Below are positions 57,601-64,000 of a DNA stretch of 64,000 nucleotides, one piece after another. Position 1 is the first letter of the stretch. Each line of letters starts with the position of its first letter. The position numbers and the translations under genes are program-made. The notes below the pieces were generated by a model, which ran no database searches, was not told the origin of the DNA, and saw only the letters and a list, made by a program, of their open reading frames with translations. The DNA comes from Albugo candida (taxonomy: Eukaryota; Oomycota; Peronosporomycetes; Albuginales; Albuginaceae). The stretch spans positions 124,001 to 188,000 of the forward strand of contig CAJNAR010000160.1 in the NCBI GenBank assembly GCA_905220665.1. The letters are read 5' to 3'.

Positions 57601-59305
57601 CTGAACTAGGCTTTGAATAAGAAACCACACTTCTCAATTGTTTATATTCTGCATGATCTAGATATATTTGAGTAGAGGTATCTTGAAGAATCGCTTGACT
57701 GTCAGCAGTTTCAACGGGTTTTTATTGTCGAATGCCACAATCATCAGGCGGTGACGGGCCATACTCTGCTCTCAAGCCTTAATTCGCAACAAAAATCCGT
57801 ACGAACGGACTTGATCACATTAACTTGCTCAGCAAAGTCATTAATAATTGCTAATGCAACCGAATTGTTCTGTTGTGCAGACTGTACAACAGCATATCCA
57901 TCCCTTGGCGAGTGCCCAAATAGACGGAACATTTGTATTGGTGGGGGCCGCTCAATTGCGGCTGCCTGCAACGTCACGGGTCCACGGACAATCTGCGACG
58001 ACAGATTTGCCAATTGATGTGCTCCGACGCATATATTGTACCCCACCTTGACAAGAGCTGCTGCGCAACATCGGTTACAACTGATTGTGCAGCTGCTCCA
58101 GCCCCGTCCGTCTTCTTTGGGGCTAACACGGCGGCGCTGAATGTATAAAACTGTGCAGCTTATGCAGCATTAAATCCATACTTGAACAGATGAAGTTGCG
58201 AGTTGGTGTTGGGACGCAACCAAACCTGGAGCGATGCGGTTGTTATATCCATGGAAAGCAAGACTTTGACCTTAAGCATTTACCGCTCACAAAATAAGTC
58301 TGTTTCACTGACTTTCAACTTGGTAGGTACTAAACAACTGTACCATGTCTGCTTTCTCGAGCGCCTCTTCACGCATTGTCCAACTCGATTTGCTGTTGTT
58401 TACCGTCAAGCCAAAAAAATGTTCCTGTGCCTTTTCCCAAAGTTCATTTAAAAATCCCTGTAATGTGGAAGTATTGATTGTCCACATGCCAAGCTATTCT
58501 GCCGAACGAGTCTGCAGCTCTGCAAGACTTGATACTGACGTTGAACTTCACACGGAAGAGTTCATTGGTTTCTTCAGATTCATCAACTCCTTGTTGCAAA
58601 TGCAGTAAATGTGCTATCCTCGGGTGTAGTTGTTGACGTGGAGGGCGACGGGGATGCTGACAAGGAAAGCGACATAGACCTGGATGGGTGAGAAGAAGGA
58701 GAGGTGTTTTGGTGTTGGTCGGATGGTTCAAGGTTACGCTGCTACGGTGGACGGGCGTAGGGTGACAAAGGGGTACCAGATAAAAGATGTTACGGCGTGG
58801 AAGGCATGTTGGGCGGGTTGCGGTAGGAGGTTTGGGGTGGGTGGCTCTGGCAAAAAAAGAAACGCAGCGGTGTTTTTTATCGGACGCAGGTTTCGATTTC
58901 AAAAAAAAAAACGAAATATCAAATTGGTATATTTTTTGGGAGCTGCAATCCGAGCATCCCCCACCCTGCTACCCGGCCCCCTCCTATCATCGCATATATT
59001 CTTATATTCTAATAACCCCCCTCATCATCAAATATGAGTCAACACCTTGTGATATTTTGGTTTGTTTATGTGTTGAGTTCGGCGTTTAAGTTTTGGTAAA
59101 GGGAGATGCGTTGACATGAATTCCCATCGACGTATAATTCAAATATCCAAATGCTATGACCGCTGAATCTATCGTTGATATACTAATTGGTTTGAAAGGG
59201 TGTGTAATGAACGGGAAAGGTGTCATAAAAATAAGAGCGAAGGATAAAATTCTCCATAGCCTGTACACTCCTAATTCCCATCTGCTCATATCTATCTACT
59301 CATTT
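57601..59305. other. Unassigned tract with minus-strand coding-like frames
   Basis: Minus-strand frames 58,046-57,744 (100 codons; GYNICVGAHQLANLSSQIV) and 58,487-58,305 (FLNELWEKAQEHFFGLTV) plus the end of 58,902-58,444 (LFRVKFNVSIKSCRAADSF) read like pieces of one decayed or spliced gene running right to left, but I cannot join them with confidence or name a family. The stretch 58,680-58,870 is unusually G-rich on the plus strand. Confidence 0.35.
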
Positions 59306-59493
59306 TCATTTCAAGGTTCCCAGCTGGGCCAACATTCCCGCGCGGAATTCTTGGGCATGCGGGACATCTTCGGCGAAATCGCTATCAATTTCAATAGCCT
59401 GAAAAAAATCCTGTAAGAAGAAATCATACACGTATCATTGTGGCTTACCTTAACGCCATTTTCTTGCACTTTTTCGCTATTGGTAATTGTCAT
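59306..59493 (-). CDS. Short spliced open frame, 45 residues
   Basis: From the ATG complementary to 59,491-59,493, exon 1 (59,449-59,493) ends at a donor GTAAGC. Joining to the acceptor ending TTTTTTCAG at 59,399 (50-nt intron) gives exon 2 (59,306-59,398): ...GVK then AIEIDSDFAEDVPH and GMLAQLGTLK, then TGA. Upstream, GTAAGT (59,590) ... TTCCAG (59,510) looks like a 5'-UTR intron of ~81 nt. No family recognised. It may be a truncated first part of a longer gene; the canonical splice sites and acidic, ordered product argue against chance. Confidence 0.35.
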
Positions 59494-59826
59494 TGTGATG
59501 GGATGAGTCTGGAAAAAACGCAGATGTCAGTTAAAAAGTATCAAAGGGATCTTAAGACAAATCCGCATGCATGAATGCAGTTGACTTACAACATCGCGCA
59601 CTATTCAAGCAGCACGGTCGTTCAATGACGTCATAGCGACGGACAGTCAGCCGTGGTTGAACTATTTCAATGTCGCGTGGACCACAAATCGACTTTATAC
59701 TAATAGGGAGACGTTAAGTTGGAGGAGGGCTGCGGTCATGTAGCACATATCTGATGTAAAGGGTAAGGGGTGTCCCGTGTAGGATGTGCCGCGCAAAAAA
59801 ATACAATCTATTCATTAACCTAAATA

Positions 59827-59840
59827 AGGGGGGGGGGGGG
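59827..59840. repeat. G homopolymer run
   Basis: A run of about 13 G (AAATAAGGGG...TGTTTT). Such tracts are prone to sequencing error and to forming four-stranded DNA; no function is implied. Confidence 0.7.
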
Positions 59841-59906
59841 TGTTTTATCAAAATATATAAAACATATGTGAAGAGAGGGGGAGGGTCCGGATATAATCCC
59901 TAAACA

Positions 59907-61775
59907 AAATATACCAAGGCTGTATACTACACGTACGGATATACACACGCCTAGAATTATGATGAGGAAAACCCAGTCTTGGATGAAAAATCTCTGATCA
60001 GTGATGCACTATGTAGTGAGCGTAACGAAGCATACAATTATACGTCCCTTATTGGACAGGTCCTACGATTATGGACAGAATGGTTGCATATTCCAGATCC
60101 CGTTCGGCGCTTTCCCATTTTCTCAGTAGCTTGTTGCTATGGAATCCGGTTCTTCTTTGGGCACCCTTTTTTTCTTATAATAGATGGATTGTTGCACACA
60201 GCTCTTGTGAGATTGTTTTTCATCACGATTGGCATTATGTTATCGTAGGATCTCTCAGAATAAGAGGCCGCAACGTCGACGATTTCCAGGAGTCATAAAC
60301 TACGTAACCATGTTGGGCAATTTCCTGATATGATTCAATGCTAGCAATGCAAGAATGCAAGGCGATCCAACATCTTGAAGTACCCACACAAGTATCGCAA
60401 AACTTCATCGCGGGATTGAACCGCAGACTTCACCGGGATAATCCCCACCCCTGTGCGGATTGCGACGATGTAGCAACAACTCGAGCATTCATCATCAATT
60501 TCACCACACCCCGCAGCGGACATTCTTTTGTCCATCATTCGTGATTCATATGGAGTTGGTACTACCCGGCCATTCACTCTGATGATACTTTTATACTACT
60601 TGCACGCCACGTAACGTTCGATTCCCGTCAAGCGGTGGATGGTTAGGAGGAATCCAAATTATCTTCAACACGCTGCTTACCGCCTCGACGTTGTTTGTTG
60701 TCAAAGTATTGTATCTTCGAAATGGTGAGTAAGTTTTGTTGACCAATTTTCGCGACTAATCTTTTGAAGCCACACCAGCGCACTGCTGTTCAAATTGGAG
60801 ATATTCGCCTTCGCCTTCTCGTACTCCCCCGTTGTCCGTGAACGAGACAATATCCACGCCTAATTCTTCAACAGCTTGAACTTACGTTTTTGTTGAAATT
60901 TTCCATCAAATACCGGAAGTCGAAAAATGTGGGACGTCTGGTGCCGATATAAGCATAGCTTTTATAAGTCCCTTCTCTCTATCCAATATCACGAACGCAG
61001 GAGATGGCTGGAGGTGAGAAAGTAGGAACTTCAAAAACCAGGCTTCGTTTATCTTCATTCTCTACCGACACGAGCCCAACTCCGATAATTTGGATCTCGT
61101 TGTTTCCATTTCGAAAGCACGCAACAAGGAGTCCCTTCCGATTGATGTCTTCTTGAATGTGCCGTTCACGGATATCGCACGCTCACTGTATGACTTGTAT
61201 GCTCGAAGCCCTTCTCGGAAAATGATGCTCAACCGCATGAATTCATCATCTACGATTTCAAGCTTGTCTTCGTGGCCTCGAATGTTTAGTGCAGCCATAT
61301 AGGATGTAATGCGGCTGTGTTGCTCAATATCACTTCCGTTTAAGTCAAGCTTCAACTTTTTTAGTGCGTGAGAACAGTTCATCTATGGGGCGGAAATCCC
61401 TTCGTTCCTCAATTTCGTTTGTATCATCACGAAGTCACTTTCATACCGGAGTTATGGCCATATCTTTGACTACAGGATTTAAAGCAATTTTGTTTCGCAA
61501 GTTGTTTATCTACGAGACGCCTTTGACAATTCTGATCCTTCACAGTAGTGCAAAGAAAGCTTCATTGCAGGGATGAATGTCTGCGAAAAGGCAAACTGCA
61601 CAACGAACAAACAGCCATGTTGTGCACACACTATTTTATAACGGCTTTTGCTACTTAACACGAAACGGAGGTTTACAATCTCGGTTGTACTCAATTACTG
61701 CCTGAATTATATCCCTCTTATTGGCATAACTCTTGTTCTCGAAGTAGCTGCTGCTACTTCTTTGTTCTCCGTCCC
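59907..61775 (-). mobile_element. MULE family 1, copy 3 (right arm of inverted pair)
   Basis: Reverse complement of 54,418-56,286, starting with TATACCAAGGCTGTATAC at 59,909. Residues of the central frame (61,382-61,062 against 54,811-55,131) are identical over 106 codons, and the same frameshift follows. Near 61,775 the match stops before the 5' terminal repeat, and sequence of the long inverted repeat begins directly, so this copy has lost one end. The C-terminal frame (60,577-60,341) differs at about five residues. Confidence 0.85.
61062..61694 (-). pseudogene. MULE family 1 transposase, copy 3
   Basis: Same domains and same breaks as in copy 2: zinc segment (61,694-61,506) and catalytic core start (61,382-61,062), with the frame shifting just before the NEIQIIGVG segment. 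Shared lesions mean that the pair arose by duplication of an already dead element rather than by two insertions. Confidence 0.75.
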
Positions 61776-64000
61776 GCTTAGGCATGAGCTTACTGAAGTA
61801 GCTTGTTTTCCTGAGTTGTGTATTTTTGTCGCCCGGTTGTGGAATACACTATCAATCTAAGCAAAAAGGCCAAACAAACAAGATCTATACATCAACAGCT
61901 AGAATACAAATGCCTGAGAGGCTGGAATCGTATTGCTGAATCAACAAGTACTGCTACTGGAGAGTAAAATAAATATTGGATATCTTATCTTTCTTGAAGC
62001 TTGTACCAAAATTACGCGTAGGTCTACATAGCTCCTACTTTCAAGTATGGACACTATTATTTAAATCCATTATCGCAAGAGCAAGAATCTTCTCGCATGC
62101 ATTCTTGGTGGAACATAACGTCTTATATATTTTCGAAGTGAGGTCCGGACGGTCTAGACGACCCATTGCTCTGAAATATTCAGTTGGAATAGAATTATCT
62201 ACTGATGGCTGGTGCAATAATCGAGACCAGATTCCGATGATCTAGGTGATTTACGAGTTTCAATTAATGAAGATTTCTCGAGGATGATGGAAGACAAATC
62301 TACTTCTATAAACTAACCAAAAGAATGCTGGCAATGGAAGAGGATCATTTGGAAGGTATCAGTTATATTATCGTTTCACATGCGCTCTTTTTATAGCTTT
62401 CTAGACGTGTCCAAACTATTGTTAATTGTTGATAATGGCCCACAAATAAAGAGACTGATCTTCAGGAAACTTTTATTACCATATAACCATTAATGTGCAA
62501 TTCTTAGCATTGTCCCTTCACTATGCGCTTTGAACATTTATATAGATTCCTTATAGTGCTTCATGCTAAGGCTAATCGCAATGCCAATAAAATGTGGACA
62601 AGAAAATACATTGACCAGCAAAGGGAACGTTCACATTCAGGTATGGAACAACTGCATAACGTTTTGGCGATCTTCTTGTGCAATAAGGGGGCTGTCAAAT
62701 CAATAAGACATAATGCATTTGCATGAGTTCAGTCGATGCATCCACATTGGCCATCTTGCAGATATACAAATCCTGGCTACCAACACTTATTTCGAGTGTA
62801 TGTGACCTTTAACATGCTCATAGGAGACTTCACAACGACTTCAATAAACTAGTTTGATTAATTCACTCAAGTTTACTCCCTTTGACTGGCTTAATACGCT
62901 ATTTTGAATGGCGACGAAAGTATCAGGAAACAGCGCACCTTCCATACGATCTTAGCGTGCGATAAACATTGCGATCGCTCCTAAGCAATATTCTAATTAA
63001 CGATCATTGCGCAAACATAAAGAACGTGAAACTAGCATCGATGGAGCTTTTTCTACTCCATTCAGTTACTGAAAGATGAAAGCTGCGTAGTGGCGTCCCA
63101 TAGTGAGTACGTCCCCTAAGTTCTAACGCGACAGAGCTGGTGAGATTAATAAATTAAGAATTTAATGGATCAATCAGATCCAGCAAGTGCAAATGTACTA
63201 CCGATTTTGAATTCTTACAAATCGACTCATTTTCGTCAAGAACTTGGACAATTAAGGGATTTCTTATGGATAATCGCAAATTCTGCAGTGTTAATTTAAC
63301 ATGTTTACCCCCCCCCCACTCTGCGCGCTTCGCCTGGACGGAACGCAAAATGACTGTATCATCGCATCTTTACATTTACAATCAATCGGATAGAATGCGG
63401 AAATGGGGTGACCATGTCAAATTAATTCATTTTATCAAAAGCAGAGAACGAACATATTCAGCTCACTGGATCAACAATAGTTGTTTATAGATTCGACGAC
63501 AGATGGATGGGTTGAAGGATCTCTTTCATCATATATAGGAACCAGAAACTTCTCATGAATGAAATAGTCGCATTGATGCGCGCTGTCGCGATCGGTCACT
63601 CGATAAAGGAAACGAAAGTCTAAGAGCTTGATCCAAACGGTCAATTACCGCAACTATGGATAATCATTTTCCCATCGCACGCTCTTTCGCTTCTCACATA
63701 CCTTTGCTTGACTTTATGTCCCAGACACTGAGAAAAGTGATCAAAGCAAATTATTGCATATCTGAAAGAAAAAAAAAACTCAGCGCACCTGTTCTGCAGC
63801 CTTACCTAAGGCTAACAACACAGCTTCATTATTCGAGATGGGTGATATGGTGCTGTTACTGCAACTCCGTCCCTGCAGTGTTACCCGTCGATTCTTCCAG
63901 TGGTGTCTTTCAACATCCCTTTAGATCAATTGAATGTATGTTCTGTAGCTTCCTATAGCTTAAGTTGATCTGATAATGATGGCACTTGTACATAGCTCAA
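61773..64000 (-). repeat. Right arm of the ~2.2-kb long inverted repeat
   Basis: Reverse complement of 5,042-7,275. It includes preserved frames at 63,266-63,490 and 63,656-63,958 (plus strand), which match those at 5,743-5,552 and 5,386-5,084 with few residue changes, and one at 61,976-62,245 matching 6,999-6,802. The arm continues to the window end, so its true limit is not visible. Confidence 0.9.

Noticed and set aside
58684..59037. Plus-strand 117-codon frame at the G-rich tract
   Set aside because: Gly/Lys/Arg composition follows from G-richness; no domain, and minus-strand frames look more protein-like.

Overview
This is a window of compact eukaryotic nuclear DNA, most likely from an oomycete and plausibly a white-blister rust (Albugo). 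The basis is inference: genes are short and packed a few hundred bases apart, introns are tiny (46-61 nt, GT..AG), the DNA is AT-rich, Copia, MULE, LINE and SINE debris is dense, and one decayed gene at 2.6 kb combines a signal peptide with a CHTC motif, the signature of the CHXC effectors described in Albugo. No database search was possible.

Layout. 1-10.4 kb: gene-poor, decayed DNA holding the broken CHXC-like gene (2,571-3,409, with open but broken frames to 4,427) and one arm (5,042-7,275) of a long inverted repeat whose other arm is the last 2.2 kb of the window. 10.4-25.4 kb: the single-copy gene island. It holds a coiled-coil protein with a probable 58-nt 3' intron; transportin-1 (karyopherin beta-2) carrying one single-base frameshift; a two-pass membrane protein; a Bora (aurora borealis)-like regulator on the minus strand; an acidic protein; a small three-exon gene; and, on the minus strand, an intact multi-exon SLC35F6-type transporter that looks broken until its introns are removed.

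25.4-64 kb: nested mobile elements. A MULE relic (26.8-33.2 kb) is split by a Ty1/Copia element (27.9-32.5 kb). Next come a reverse-oriented tRNA-derived SINE, two ~335-bp tandem units with tRNA-like boxes, and an APE-type LINE (to 39.1 kb) that is itself interrupted by a second SINE with a perfect 16-bp target duplication. A second MULE relic with ~105-bp subterminal repeats (40.0-46.5 kb) hosts a minus-strand Copia element (41.5-46.2 kb). It is followed by a MULE with ~88-bp terminal inverted repeats (46.5-49.0 kb), a second, minus-strand LINE (51.2-53.8 kb), and two inverted copies of the first MULE family (54.35-56.29 and 59.91-61.78 kb) flanking a Tc1/mariner-like relic and some unidentified coding remnants. 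All transposon genes are broken.

How the genes relate. The island mixes housekeeping trafficking (transportin, SLC35F6-like), a candidate mitotic regulator (Bora-like) and coiled-coil or acidic proteins of unknown role. Genes are separately oriented, as expected in a eukaryote, with no operon logic. The sharp edges between the island and the repeat-rich flanks fit the two-compartment genome organisation seen in filamentous plant pathogens.
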